Source: Bacillota bacterium (GTDB taxonomy: Bacteria > Bacillota > Clostridia > Lachnospirales > Lachnospiraceae). From it: 64,000 bases of DNA. The notes beneath the pieces are model-generated. The model saw only the letters and a program-made list of their open reading frames with translations. It had not been told where the DNA came from and ran no database searches. Positions 41,403 through 49,958 of the stretch are shown here, piece after piece; position 1 is the first letter of the stretch, and each line of letters begins with the position of its first letter. The position numbers and the translations under genes are program-made. The stretch is taken from contig JAEWMT010000094.1 in NCBI GenBank assembly GCA_023393095.1, positions 5,174 through 69,173 of the forward strand. The letters are read 5' to 3'.

Positions 41403-42851
41403 ATGGAACAGACCAGTGATAAAATCTATAAAAATCGGATGATAATCTTATTTAATGTAGTCCTTATGACATTTATGGCAACTCTTGATGGCAGTATTGT
41501 TAATGTTGCTCTGCCAAGTATGGCTGAAAAACTTTCTGTCAGCACGAAAGCGGTTGCCTGGGTAGTTTCTTCCTACCTGATAGTAATCTCTGCAACAATA
41601 CTGATATTTGGTCGGTTAGGTGATATTAAGGGTAAGACAAATATATTTAAGTACGGAATCATTATATTTACCCTTGGCTCCTTATTATGCGGAATTTCTA
41701 ATTCCTTAGTTTTTCTGATCATTGCTAGGGCAATACAGGCGATCGGAGCAGCTGCTACTATGGCCAATAATCAGGGAATTATAACACATGTCTTCCCCAG
41801 TAATGAAAGAGGTAAAGCACTTGGTATCTCCGGAGCCTTTGTAGCACTTGGTTCCATGGCCGGTCCTCCAATCGGTGGATTTATTATCTCTCATTTCAGT
41901 TGGAAATATATCTTCCTGATTAATGTTCCTATCGGAATCTTTGTATTTTTTTCTGCATTAAAAAATATTCCAAAGTCAAATAAGGCCACAGAAGGAAAAC
42001 TAGATACCCTTGGCTCTGTTCTATTCGCTATATGTATTATCACCTTATTCTTGTCCCTGATCACCGGGGAGGATTATGGATACTCTGATCCGGTAATATT
42101 TGCAGGTTTTGCTACTGCTATTATTACCTTTATTATATTTATTGCAAAGGAAAGAAGAACACAGGATCCGCTGCTGGAGTTAAGTCTTTTTCATAATAAG
42201 CTTTTCTCCTTAAGCATCTTCTGCGCTTATATCTCCTTTTTATCGATTAACAGTGTAATGATAATACAACCCTTTTATCTGCAGAACACATTAAATTACT
42301 CCCCTGCATTTACCGGACTGGTTATGACTGTGTATCCGCTTGTTATGTCCATAGTCGCACCTACCAGCGGTTATTTATCAGATAAGATTGGGTCGGAGTT
42401 TTTAACCTTTCTTGGACTTGTGGCAAACAGTACGGGGCTCTTTCTTATGTCTACCTTAACGCAACATTCCAGCCTGTATATGTTGATAATATTTATTGTA
42501 ATCATGTCCTTGGGAAATGGTTTATTCCAGTCCCCGAATACGTCACTGATTATGGCAAATGCACCCCGTAATATGCTTGGAATCTCCGGAAGCGTTAATG
42601 CACTGATCCGTAATTTAGGTATGATCTCCGGTACATCTATAGCAATTCTGATTTTGTACAGCAGAATGAGCAGTAAGCTTGGATATCAGGTATCCACCTA
42701 TATAAACGGTAAGGATGATGTCTTTGTCTATGGTATGAGAGGTGCATATCTTACCGCTGCCTCTATCAGTGCTTTTGGAGCAATACTGACTGCCTTTCGA
42801 CTGTATAAAATAAAAAAGGCTAAGTCAAAAAGAGCTAAAGAAGATAGATAA
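41403..42851 (+). CDS. MFS drug efflux transporter (DHA2/EmrB-QacA family)
   Basis: This 482-residue protein has 14 predicted helices and DHA2 motifs: TFMATLDGSIVNVALPSMAE (helix 1, motif D1), LIFGRLGDIKGKTNIF (motif A) and ALGSMAGPPIGGFIISHFSW (motif C, drug/proton antiporters). It would export toxic compounds in exchange for protons. The gene lies about 300 bases upstream of a TetR gene and could belong to that regulator's circuit, though no TetR box lies at its own promoter. A structured repeat follows the stop codon. Confidence 0.88.
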   Translation: MEQTSDKIYKNRMIILFNVVLMTFMATLDGSIVNVALPSMAEKLSVSTKAVAWVVSSYLIVISATILIFGRLGDIKGKTNIFKYGIIIFTLGSLLCGISNSLVFLIIARAIQAIGAAATMANNQGIITHVFPSNERGKALGISGAFVALGSMAGPPIGGFIISHFSWKYIFLINVPIGIFVFFSALKNIPKSNKATEGKLDTLGSVLFAICIITLFLSLITGEDYGYSDPVIFAGFATAIITFIIFIAKERRTQDPLLELSLFHNKLFSLSIFCAYISFLSINSVMIIQPFYLQNTLNYSPAFTGLVMTVYPLVMSIVAPTSGYLSDKIGSEFLTFLGLVANSTGLFLMSTLTQHSSLYMLIIFIVIMSLGNGLFQSPNTSLIMANAPRNMLGISGSVNALIRNLGMISGTSIAILILYSRMSSKLGYQVSTYINGKDDVFVYGMRGAYLTAASISAFGAILTAFRLYKIKKAKSKRAKEDR

Positions 42852-42853
42852 GG

Positions 42854-42940
42854 GGTTGCCTTGTCTTTCGATTAAGATTAAGTAAAACAAAGAGTTTGCT
42901 TAAATTTTACATTTTCCGGGGTTTAAATAATAAAGTTACC
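42854..42940. repeat. Possible structured repeat, copy 1
   Basis: The ends GGTTGCCTTGTCTTTCG and AAAGTTACC, with inner GTAAAA/TTTTAC and CCGGGGTTTAA, match copy 2 at 59556-59641 in order and spacing (87 versus 86 bases). GGT/ACC and CTTT/AAAG can pair. It begins 2 bases after the MFS stop codon. Confidence 0.55.
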
Positions 42941-43075
42941 GAATAAAAACCATAGGTTATAATATCATTAAATTGGCGCTTATACCTAGTTGTATTATTC
43001 ATTCATAAGTTACTTGGGTTATGATGAGCTAAAATAATATTATAATTATAATTTATGGTTTTTGTTTATTTTTAT

Positions 43076-43130
43076 ATTGACCAAATCGGTCGATAGTGCT
43101 ATGCTTATTTCATAAACCGATTCGGTCAAT
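43076..43130 (+). promoter_or_regulatory. TetR promoter with two operators
   Basis: Two palindromes with the same half-site, ATTGACCAAATCGGTCGAT (43076-43094) and AACCGATTCGGTCAAT (43115-43130), flank a promoter with TTGACC (43077-43082), a 17-base spacer and TATGCT (43100-43105). The next gene encodes a TetR protein, so autorepression is likely. Confidence 0.75.
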
Positions 43131-43148
43131 ACTTATGAGGTGATTATT

Positions 43149-43772
43149 TTGGATAAGTTTTTTAGTTTACCAGTTGAAAAACAAAATAAAATTATTGACG
43201 CCGCTTTAACTACGTTTGGAACAAATGGGTATAAGAAAACATCTGTCAACGACATTGCCGTCGAAGCGGGAATTTCAAAGGCGATGGTGTTCCACTATTT
43301 TGGAACCAAGAAAGATTTGTACCTCTATTTGATTCGCTATTGCGGTGATCTAATCATGAAGGAAGTGAATGACAGATTTGATATGCATATGACGGATTTC
43401 TTTGATCGAATTATGCAGGCATCCGATATAAAGCTATCGGTTCTGAAAATTCATCCGGCTATTTTATCCTTTTTAAGCTGCATTTATTTTGAACAGGATA
43501 TCGAAGTTAAGGATGATATTAAAAATATCCTATCCGAGAGTGAAGGCTTCCGTAATAAGATAGTATTTGAAGGTATGGACACCACTAAGTTCAAAGACAC
43601 GGTTGACCCAGGGCTTGTAATGAAAATATTATTATGGATGGCAGAAGGCTTTGCAAATGGTGTTAATGCCAAAGGATTTACAAATGATAATCTGGAGGAA
43701 TCCATCGGAGAGTACTATGCATGTATGAAACTAATGAGAGATCATTTCTATAAGGAGGAATATCTGAACTAG
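43149..43772 (+). CDS. TetR-family transcriptional regulator
   Basis: This 207-residue protein has an N-terminal TetR helix-turn-helix (about 10-55: IIDAALTTFGTNGYKKTSVN, then DIAVEAGISKAMVFHYFGTK) and a variable ligand-binding C-terminal domain. TTG 43149 is chosen because GAGGTGA lies 6 bases upstream; GTG 43140 is in frame but overlaps that site. It precedes a three-gene ABC-2 transporter by 90 bases and probably controls it along with itself through the two palindromes at 43076-43130. Confidence 0.88.
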   Translation: MDKFFSLPVEKQNKIIDAALTTFGTNGYKKTSVNDIAVEAGISKAMVFHYFGTKKDLYLYLIRYCGDLIMKEVNDRFDMHMTDFFDRIMQASDIKLSVLKIHPAILSFLSCIYFEQDIEVKDDIKNILSESEGFRNKIVFEGMDTTKFKDTVDPGLVMKILLWMAEGFANGVNAKGFTNDNLEESIGEYYACMKLMRDHFYKEEYLN

Positions 43773-43863
43773 AATAGAAAACTTCTACGACTCCACTTTA
43801 GAAAGTGCAGGAATCACCGACTTGGATAAATATTAACTTATCAATATTTGGGAGGGAAAAAGC

Positions 43864-44745
43864 ATGAATGTAATAGAAATCGAGAATTTAACTAAAAACT
43901 ATCATAAATCAAGAGGTATCATCGATGTAAACCTTACCGTTGAACAAGGAGAAGTATTCGGATTTATCGGTCCGAACGGTGCTGGTAAGTCCACAACAAT
44001 CAGGACTTTACTAGGACTGATCTATCCCACGAGCGGTCGTGCAACCATCTTCGGAAAGGATTGCATAAAGAATCCGGAAGTAAGAGCTGAGCTTGGTTAT
44101 CTTCCGTCCGAGGTATTTTATTATGATAATATGCGTGTCATAGATCTGTTAAAATACTCCGCAAGCTTTTATAAAAAAGACTGTACAAAACGAATGAAAG
44201 AGCTGGCAGAGATAATGGATCTGGATCTGAAAAAGAAAATTGATGATCTTTCCTTCGGAAATAAGAAAAAAGTAGGAATTGTACAGGGTCTTCTCCATGA
44301 ACCAAAGCTTATCATACTGGATGAGCCCACCAGCGGTTTGGACCCTTTGATGCAGCAGAAATTCTTTGATCTTATTGCTGGAGAAAACAAAAAGGGAGCA
44401 ACGATATTCTTCTCCTCACATATTCTCAGCGAAGTACAGAAGATGTGCAGCCGTGTTGCTTTCATCAAGGAAGGCAAAATCATTAAACTGGAGAAAATGA
44501 GTACCCTGTCGGAGAACAGCTATAAGCGAATCAGTATTGAAGCAAAATCAAAGCTGTCAAAGGAAGCAATTGAAATAAACGGTGTAAATAACATCGTAGT
44601 CAAAGGCAATACAGCCAATTTCATTTTTAAAGGCAATCTCAACTCAATCATGAAAAAGATTGCAGAAATAGAGCTTCGGAATATATCTATTGAAGAGCCG
44701 GATCTGGAAGAAATCTTTATGCATTATTATGCAAAGGAGGATTAA
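43864..44745 (+). CDS. ABC transporter ATP-binding protein (BcrA-like)
   Basis: This 293-residue ATPase has Walker A GFIGPNGAGKSTTIRTLLGL (about 33-52), signature LSFGNKKKVGIVQGL, Walker B IILDEPTSGLDP and an H-loop FSSHILSEV, with a C-terminal extension typical of BcrA/CcmA-type ATPases of ABC-2 exporters. It is the first gene of the exporter; the permease starts 5 bases after its stop. The substrate is unknown, and multidrug or peptide export is likely given the TetR neighbour. Confidence 0.9.
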   Translation: MNVIEIENLTKNYHKSRGIIDVNLTVEQGEVFGFIGPNGAGKSTTIRTLLGLIYPTSGRATIFGKDCIKNPEVRAELGYLPSEVFYYDNMRVIDLLKYSASFYKKDCTKRMKELAEIMDLDLKKKIDDLSFGNKKKVGIVQGLLHEPKLIILDEPTSGLDPLMQQKFFDLIAGENKKGATIFFSSHILSEVQKMCSRVAFIKEGKIIKLEKMSTLSENSYKRISIEAKSKLSKEAIEINGVNNIVVKGNTANFIFKGNLNSIMKKIAEIELRNISIEEPDLEEIFMHYYAKED

Positions 44746-44750
44746 TCTGT

Positions 44751-45554
44751 ATGAACATTTACATGAACGAGCTTAAATCGTTAAGAAAATCTGCTATCAT
44801 ATGGGCATGCTCTATGGCAGCATTATCCCTACTGTTTCTTTCCATTTATCCCTCGGTAGCAAATGATGCGCTGGATTACAAACAGCTCTTATCAAATTAT
44901 CCTGCTACCATAAGGGAAATGCTTGGTATCAACATTGATTATATTTCTACTCTGATTGGCTTCTATTCCATGATTTTTAGCTTTATTCTACTTTGCGGTA
45001 CCATTCAGGCGATGAATCTTGGTGTATCCATTCTTTCTAAGGAAGCACGGGAAAGAACGGCGGATTTTCTACTCGTAAAGCCGGTTTCAAGAACTTCCAT
45101 AGTGACTGGAAAGCTGTTTGCTGCATTTACAACCCTTGTACTTACAGATACCATCTTCTATGTCATCTCTCTCACTCTTGCAAATATTGTTAAGAGGGGG
45201 GATTACAGTAATAAGCTGTTTTTGATGGTGAATCTAACCATGTTCTTCGTACAGCTTATCTTCCTTGCGATTGGTATGATTGTATCGGTATTCTTTAATA
45301 AGCTTAAAAGTGTTCTTCCGATTTCTCTTGGTTTTGTTTTCGGTTTTTATATCATCGGAGCAATTCTTGCAACAGGAGAAAATAAGGAGTCATTGCGATT
45401 TTTATCACCATTTCAATATTATGATATTAAATATATTTTAGATCACTCAAGCTATGAGCTTCCATACCTAATCCTAGGTGTAGCAATTATTGCGGTATGT
45501 ATCGCTTCGACCTATATCATATATAAAAATAAGGATATTCATGCTGTGAGTTAA
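44751..45554 (+). CDS. ABC-2 type permease, first subunit
   Basis: This 267-residue permease has six helices (for example IIWACSMAALSLLFLSIYPS and LPISLGFVFGFYIIGAILAT) and a cytoplasmic loop EARERTADFLLVKPVSRTSI, the typical ABC-2 coupling element. It is closely related to the next gene, probably through tandem duplication, and would form a heterodimer with it. Confidence 0.85.
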   Translation: MNIYMNELKSLRKSAIIWACSMAALSLLFLSIYPSVANDALDYKQLLSNYPATIREMLGINIDYISTLIGFYSMIFSFILLCGTIQAMNLGVSILSKEARERTADFLLVKPVSRTSIVTGKLFAAFTTLVLTDTIFYVISLTLANIVKRGDYSNKLFLMVNLTMFFVQLIFLAIGMIVSVFFNKLKSVLPISLGFVFGFYIIGAILATGENKESLRFLSPFQYYDIKYILDHSSYELPYLILGVAIIAVCIASTYIIYKNKDIHAVS

Positions 45555-45621
45555 CCTAGTAGTTAATCTTTATAAAATGTAGAATACAAAATTATGCCGC
45601 AAGGTCATTATGGAGGTCACT

Positions 45622-46416
45622 ATGAATATTTTTATTAGAGAATTGAAAGCAAACAGAAAAGCTTTAATTATATGGAGTATCTGTATGGCATTACTGGTTC
45701 TCAGCGGTATGAGTAAATATACCGCATATTCCGGGGGTGGCGTCAGCAGTGATGTCTTATCCAAAATGCCTAGGACATTGAAGGCTTTTTTTGGAATGGG
45801 TACTCTTGATGTAACATCGATGAGTGGATTTTATGCATTTTTATTTTTATACCTAGAGTTAACGGCCGCTGTTCATGCGGTATTATTAGGAAGTAATATC
45901 ATTGCAAAGGAAGAACGTGATAAAACGACGGAATTCATCATTGTCAAGCCGGTATCCAGATTTGCGATAGTAACACAAAAGTTTCTAGCAGCTTTATTTA
46001 ATATTGTTATCTTTAATATTGTTACCCTGTTATCCTCTATTATGGCGGTATCTGCCTTTAATAAAGGAAAGGATATTACTAGTGAAATAATCATATTTAA
46101 TCTTAGTCTGTTCTTCGTACAGCTTATTTTTCTGTCACTTGGAGCTTTACTTGCTGCCGTCCTTAAGAAGCCAAAGGCTTCCGGTTCCATTGGTGCAGGA
46201 ATTATGATAGCGGGATATATGATATCTGTAATAACCAATCTGACCGATCGACTAGATGCATTAAACGTACTATCTCCATTTAAATACTTTAGCTATTCTG
46301 AAATAGCTAATGGTAATGGGCTTAATGTTGTTATTGTTATACTTGCGCTTGCATTGGCCGTCATCCTTTCAGCTCTGTCCTATTACTTTTATAAGAACAG
46401 AGATTTGAATATCTAA
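45622..46416 (+). CDS. ABC-2 type permease, second subunit
   Basis: This 264-residue permease is similar to its upstream neighbour (EERDKTTEFIIVKPVSRFAI matches the coupling loop; IFNLSLFFVQLIFLSLGALL matches the helix before it). It has six helices. ATG 45622 follows GGAGGT; an upstream ATG at 45610 lies 5' of that ribosome site. With the previous permease and the ATPase it completes an ABC-2 exporter. Confidence 0.85.
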   Translation: MNIFIRELKANRKALIIWSICMALLVLSGMSKYTAYSGGGVSSDVLSKMPRTLKAFFGMGTLDVTSMSGFYAFLFLYLELTAAVHAVLLGSNIIAKEERDKTTEFIIVKPVSRFAIVTQKFLAALFNIVIFNIVTLLSSIMAVSAFNKGKDITSEIIIFNLSLFFVQLIFLSLGALLAAVLKKPKASGSIGAGIMIAGYMISVITNLTDRLDALNVLSPFKYFSYSEIANGNGLNVVIVILALALAVILSALSYYFYKNRDLNI

Positions 46417-46454
46417 CTGGTCTGAGCGTCAGCTTTATGCAAAGGGATGAATAT

Positions 46455-46667
46455 GGGGCTGTCGCATTTTAGGCATATATGATATAAGGTACTCCGCATA
46501 ATCTCCACACACACAGGTTGGAAGACACATTCTCGATTTTGTATGTCATATTCGTACATAAATGTTCGTATTTGACATACAAAATAGAAAACATGTCTTC
46601 CAAACAGTGCATTAAGGAGATTATGCGGAGTACCTTATATCACTGTAGGTTATTTTGCGACAGCCTC
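46455..46667. repeat. MITE-like nested palindrome (213 bp)
   Basis: The ends GGGGCTGTCGC and GCGACAGCCTC are inverted repeats. A perfect 27-bp inverted repeat lies further in (46480-46506 and 46616-46642), then GGAAGACA (46520-46527) and TGTCTTCC (46594-46601), then a palindromic core around GTACATAAATGTTCG. No transposase is encoded. Copies occur at 836-920 (short) and 38417-38616 (diverged). Confidence 0.8.
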
Positions 46668-46794
46668 ATATTCATTGATTTACGTTAATGATGACATGTG
46701 TTGGGCAAACCTCGTACTTCGTAAGAAATTTCAATGTTAAAACATTATACTTCGCTTAATAACATCAATATATAAGTAGATAAAATAATAGAAA

Positions 46795-46851
46795 CAGGGT
46801 GCCGCTCAATTAAAGTATTTTATTATACTATCTTTAGTGAGTGGCACCCTG
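46795..46851. terminator. Terminator hairpin
   Basis: CAGGGTGCC-g-CTCA (46795-46808) pairs with TGAGTGGCACCCTG near 46838-46851. The plus strand then reads ATTTTTATTTT and the minus strand TTTCTATTATTTT. It probably serves the leftward VOC gene, or works both ways. Confidence 0.7.
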
Positions 46852-46881
46852 ATTTTTATTTTAAATATAAATAATTATTGA

Positions 46882-47262
46882 TTATGCCTGACTATGAGCA
46901 TCGCCAATCTCCAATATATGGCCATCCGGATCATATATGCGGATTACACTTTCTCCCCATTCATACTTACGAATTTCATGAATAAAAGTCACCTGTTCCT
47001 CTTTCAGTTTGCGATTAAAGCCTTCCAAATCTGAAGTAGTAAAATAGAAATCAACATTATCATGCCCCATCTTCTCCCCATAATAGGGTTTGTTAATATA
47101 TTGATAAAACAGGTCTGCTTTATGTATTGCAAAGTTATCTTGAAACAGTATGAAACTGTCAAATCCCTTACAAATCGTAAGTCCGATAATATCTGCATAA
47201 AAATGCTTGGAAGCCTCAATGTCCTTTACCAGGGCTATACTGTGTCTGTAGCTTATCTCCAT
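46882..47262 (-). CDS. VOC (glyoxalase/bleomycin-resistance) family protein
   Basis: This 126-residue protein has the vicinal-oxygen-chelate fold. It starts MEISYRHSIALVKDIEASKH with the first metal-binding His-type position, and ends in SVIRIYDPDGHILEIGDAHS, which carries the conserved DPDGH-ILEI and final Glu. It may be a lyase, a dioxygenase-like enzyme or a binding protein; the substrate cannot be told from the sequence. It lies on its own. The start follows GGGGAGGATATCAATAAT. Confidence 0.8.
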   Translation of the reverse strand: MEISYRHSIALVKDIEASKHFYADIIGLTICKGFDSFILFQDNFAIHKADLFYQYINKPYYGEKMGHDNVDFYFTTSDLEGFNRKLKEEQVTFIHEIRKYEWGESVIRIYDPDGHILEIGDAHSQA

Positions 47263-47500
47263 ATTATTGATATCCTCCCCTAATCATTTTAGGTAATTGA
47301 GAAACTATATCGTCTTTGTCATTGTGTACATAGCAGATACATATTACTCCGCTGCAATGCTTCCTTCGAGGATGCATTATCTATAATTTATGGGTTTCAC
47401 AATTATCTAATTATATCTGTATAAAATAATTAAATAATATTTTATCATATTAAAGCAAACTATGCTATATTCAACACCACACTTAATCAGATTTATGTGA

Positions 47501-49858
47501 TTACTGGAACAGTTCACAGGGAGTTATTTTCCTAACAGATCTGGAAACAACGGCCGTTACGATAACGGAAAACAGGGAAATCGCCAAAAAGGTACTTATG
47601 ATTAGCATCGGGCTGATCTGAAAATGACTATTCTGAATACTTCCTGCAATTGATAGCAAGTAAGCCAATATGGGGTTGATTAAGAACATTGCTGCCATAG
47701 TCCCAACGAAAGTCCCAAGAACGCAGACAGGGAAAAAGCTGCATATTACTTGTAAAATTAACTGTTTTGTTGTATAACCAAGGGCTTTTGAGACTCCAAT
47801 TCGTACTCTTTCCTTAATTAGCTTTATTTTTATCAATAAATATAAAATAAGGGAAATGATACATAAGGTAACGACAATACAACCGATACAAAGAGCAGTA
47901 ATGGAACGATTAAAGGAATCCAGTATTGTATCATATTCCTCCTCCATGTTATTTACATTAAGCGGTATATCGGAATACTTTTTTTCAATCGCTTTTGTCA
48001 CCGATTTTATATCATTACTGCTGTTGAGATAAACATACAGGTCGGAGGGTATATATGCTGGATTAATTCTTTTCATCCCTTCTTCTGTAATACAGGCGCC
48101 CTTTCCTAGATTATTAATTTGCTGTGTGATTCCAACAATAAAGTAATCCTTCTTCCCTTCATTTCCCTGTAGGGCTATCGCATCCCCAAGCTCTGCATGC
48201 AATTGTTTCAGAACAAGTGTGGTTACTGCAATTTCGTTGTCATGCTCCGGATATTTTCCTTTTACTATGGTATTAATCTTAAGCTGACTAAAATCGTTGC
48301 ATACGGAAACCGCCGGTGTTATTTCCTCATTGTCCTTATATAACGTCTTCCTGTTTATTGAAAGCCGAATTGTCTTACTGACTTTATCCATATGGCTAAT
48401 TTCATTAAATACTTTGATGGAATCTTCTCCGATATAATTTATCGTAAGATGTGACTTTTCCAAACCTATTAGTCTAAGCATTGAAGTATTGTCTACAATG
48501 AAATTAAAATCAGCAGTAAATGCAAAGACGCAGACGAAGGACATTAATGTGACAATAATGAAAATCGTAATATTCTGTTTCATGTTATGCATTAAGGATT
48601 TTAATCCCACCGCTATATTTACATTCCAATTATTCTTACATAATGGTAAATAGTTTTTCTTGAAATTATGCGTATCAATACCACTTCGCAAAGCGATGAT
48701 TGGTGTAATCTTCTTTATTTTAGCAGAGGTTATATAGGTAATTGTCGTTACCAAAAGCATAATCGCTGTAATATTAATCAAAACGGCAGTAAGATTAGCG
48801 TTACTGTTCCATGCCAATCCAATGGAAGAGGAAACCATGTTGGTTATGATACCTTCCCCAGAGATAGCGATAATAACTCCTATGATAACACCAACAAAGG
48901 TTATCAGGGCAAACTGAAGCACCGTACCAAATACAAGCTCCCGACCCGTATACCCCAAAGCCTCCATGGAACCGATATTCTTAATATTTCCTTCGATATA
49001 TGTTACAACGGCAAAGCGGATTACCGTCAGGGCAATCAACATGATAATTGCTGAGAAGACGATAAGAATTACCATAATGATGGTAAAAAAGATGCTTACC
49101 CCCACTTTCATGGAATTGTAGTCCAATACATTAATTAAGCTGATTGACTCAGGAATCTCCAGATTCAATTTCTTAATAAATTGATCATGATACTGTTTTG
49201 TATCTGTAAGTGGGTTCATGCTTGTCTTTATGAGAAAATACTTTGAGTCATTTTCCTCATTATATAATTTGTTAAATTCATTATCAAATACATAGCATTT
49301 ATAATAAGAAAAATTACTTGGAACAGCGAACATAATATCTTCTGCAAATCCATAGATTACAAATTCGTGAACATTTCCATCATAGGTAATAGTTAATTTA
49401 TCTCCCGTTTTATAACCTTTGGCAACCTTTAGATAATATGGTAAGATGATAGAGTTTGAAAGCTTTTTATCCCCTTGATCTAATATTTTCAGCTTGGATA
49501 TCTTTTCGGAATCATCCGCATTCAGTATTACACAACCCATGGACTGGCTTTTCTCCTTCATGGTTGTGTTCTGAAATTCTGATGGAGCTGATACTGCTTT
49601 TACCTGTTCCATCTGATTAAATTCATCCATTTTATCTAATAGCCCAAGTATCGGAGTTTCATATTTGAAAGGTGCAAAAACAGTAAAATCCGAACCGTTT
49701 AACTCCTTATTTTTATCGTCCAGGAACGAATTCATTTCCATTAATACGCTGGTGCCAATGTAAAGCAGCATTGCCGCAAATATAATTAAGACCACCAAAG
49801 TAAAGGTCATACTCTTGTTTTTTCTAATATTACTTCTTGCAATCATAAAAAGTTTCAT
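47501..49858 (-). CDS. Large FtsX-type ABC permease of the radical SAM module
   Basis: This 785-residue permease has two FtsX domains. It starts MKLFMIARSNIRKNKSMTFT and has an N-terminal helix, a large extracellular domain (about 40-230), three helices (VGVSIFFTIIMVILIVFSAI, then LVFGTVLQFALITFVGVIIG and the next), a fifth helix near 435-460, a second extracellular domain and three last helices ending VRKITPCELFQ. This is the topology of the large permeases in lipid- or peptide-handling exporters and in BceB-like sensors. ATG 49858 is selected by GGAGGG; the frame runs 15 codons further without a ribosome site. It is the last gene of the operon. Confidence 0.85.
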   Translation of the reverse strand: MKLFMIARSNIRKNKSMTFTLVVLIIFAAMLLYIGTSVLMEMNSFLDDKNKELNGSDFTVFAPFKYETPILGLLDKMDEFNQMEQVKAVSAPSEFQNTTMKEKSQSMGCVILNADDSEKISKLKILDQGDKKLSNSIILPYYLKVAKGYKTGDKLTITYDGNVHEFVIYGFAEDIMFAVPSNFSYYKCYVFDNEFNKLYNEENDSKYFLIKTSMNPLTDTKQYHDQFIKKLNLEIPESISLINVLDYNSMKVGVSIFFTIIMVILIVFSAIIMLIALTVIRFAVVTYIEGNIKNIGSMEALGYTGRELVFGTVLQFALITFVGVIIGVIIAISGEGIITNMVSSSIGLAWNSNANLTAVLINITAIMLLVTTITYITSAKIKKITPIIALRSGIDTHNFKKNYLPLCKNNWNVNIAVGLKSLMHNMKQNITIFIIVTLMSFVCVFAFTADFNFIVDNTSMLRLIGLEKSHLTINYIGEDSIKVFNEISHMDKVSKTIRLSINRKTLYKDNEEITPAVSVCNDFSQLKINTIVKGKYPEHDNEIAVTTLVLKQLHAELGDAIALQGNEGKKDYFIVGITQQINNLGKGACITEEGMKRINPAYIPSDLYVYLNSSNDIKSVTKAIEKKYSDIPLNVNNMEEEYDTILDSFNRSITALCIGCIVVTLCIISLILYLLIKIKLIKERVRIGVSKALGYTTKQLILQVICSFFPVCVLGTFVGTMAAMFLINPILAYLLSIAGSIQNSHFQISPMLIISTFLAISLFSVIVTAVVSRSVRKITPCELFQ

Positions 49859-49958
49859 ATAATCCCTCCGCACTTTCCTCATAACATTAACGTCAGAAAA
49901 CATTTATTTAAATATCATCAAACTTATTTAGATTTTTCGATTTGTTAAAAATATTATA

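Larger units (their letters stand above)
46417..46881. other. Spacer with MITE-like element and terminator
   Basis: No gene is seen. The spacer holds the palindromic element at 46455-46667 and a terminator hairpin at 46795-46851. Confidence 0.7.

Noticed and set aside
836..46667. CRISPR array or insertion sequence as an explanation for the dispersed repeats
   Set aside because: Copies are far apart, palindromic and lack regular spacers or a transposase; they fit MITE-like elements.
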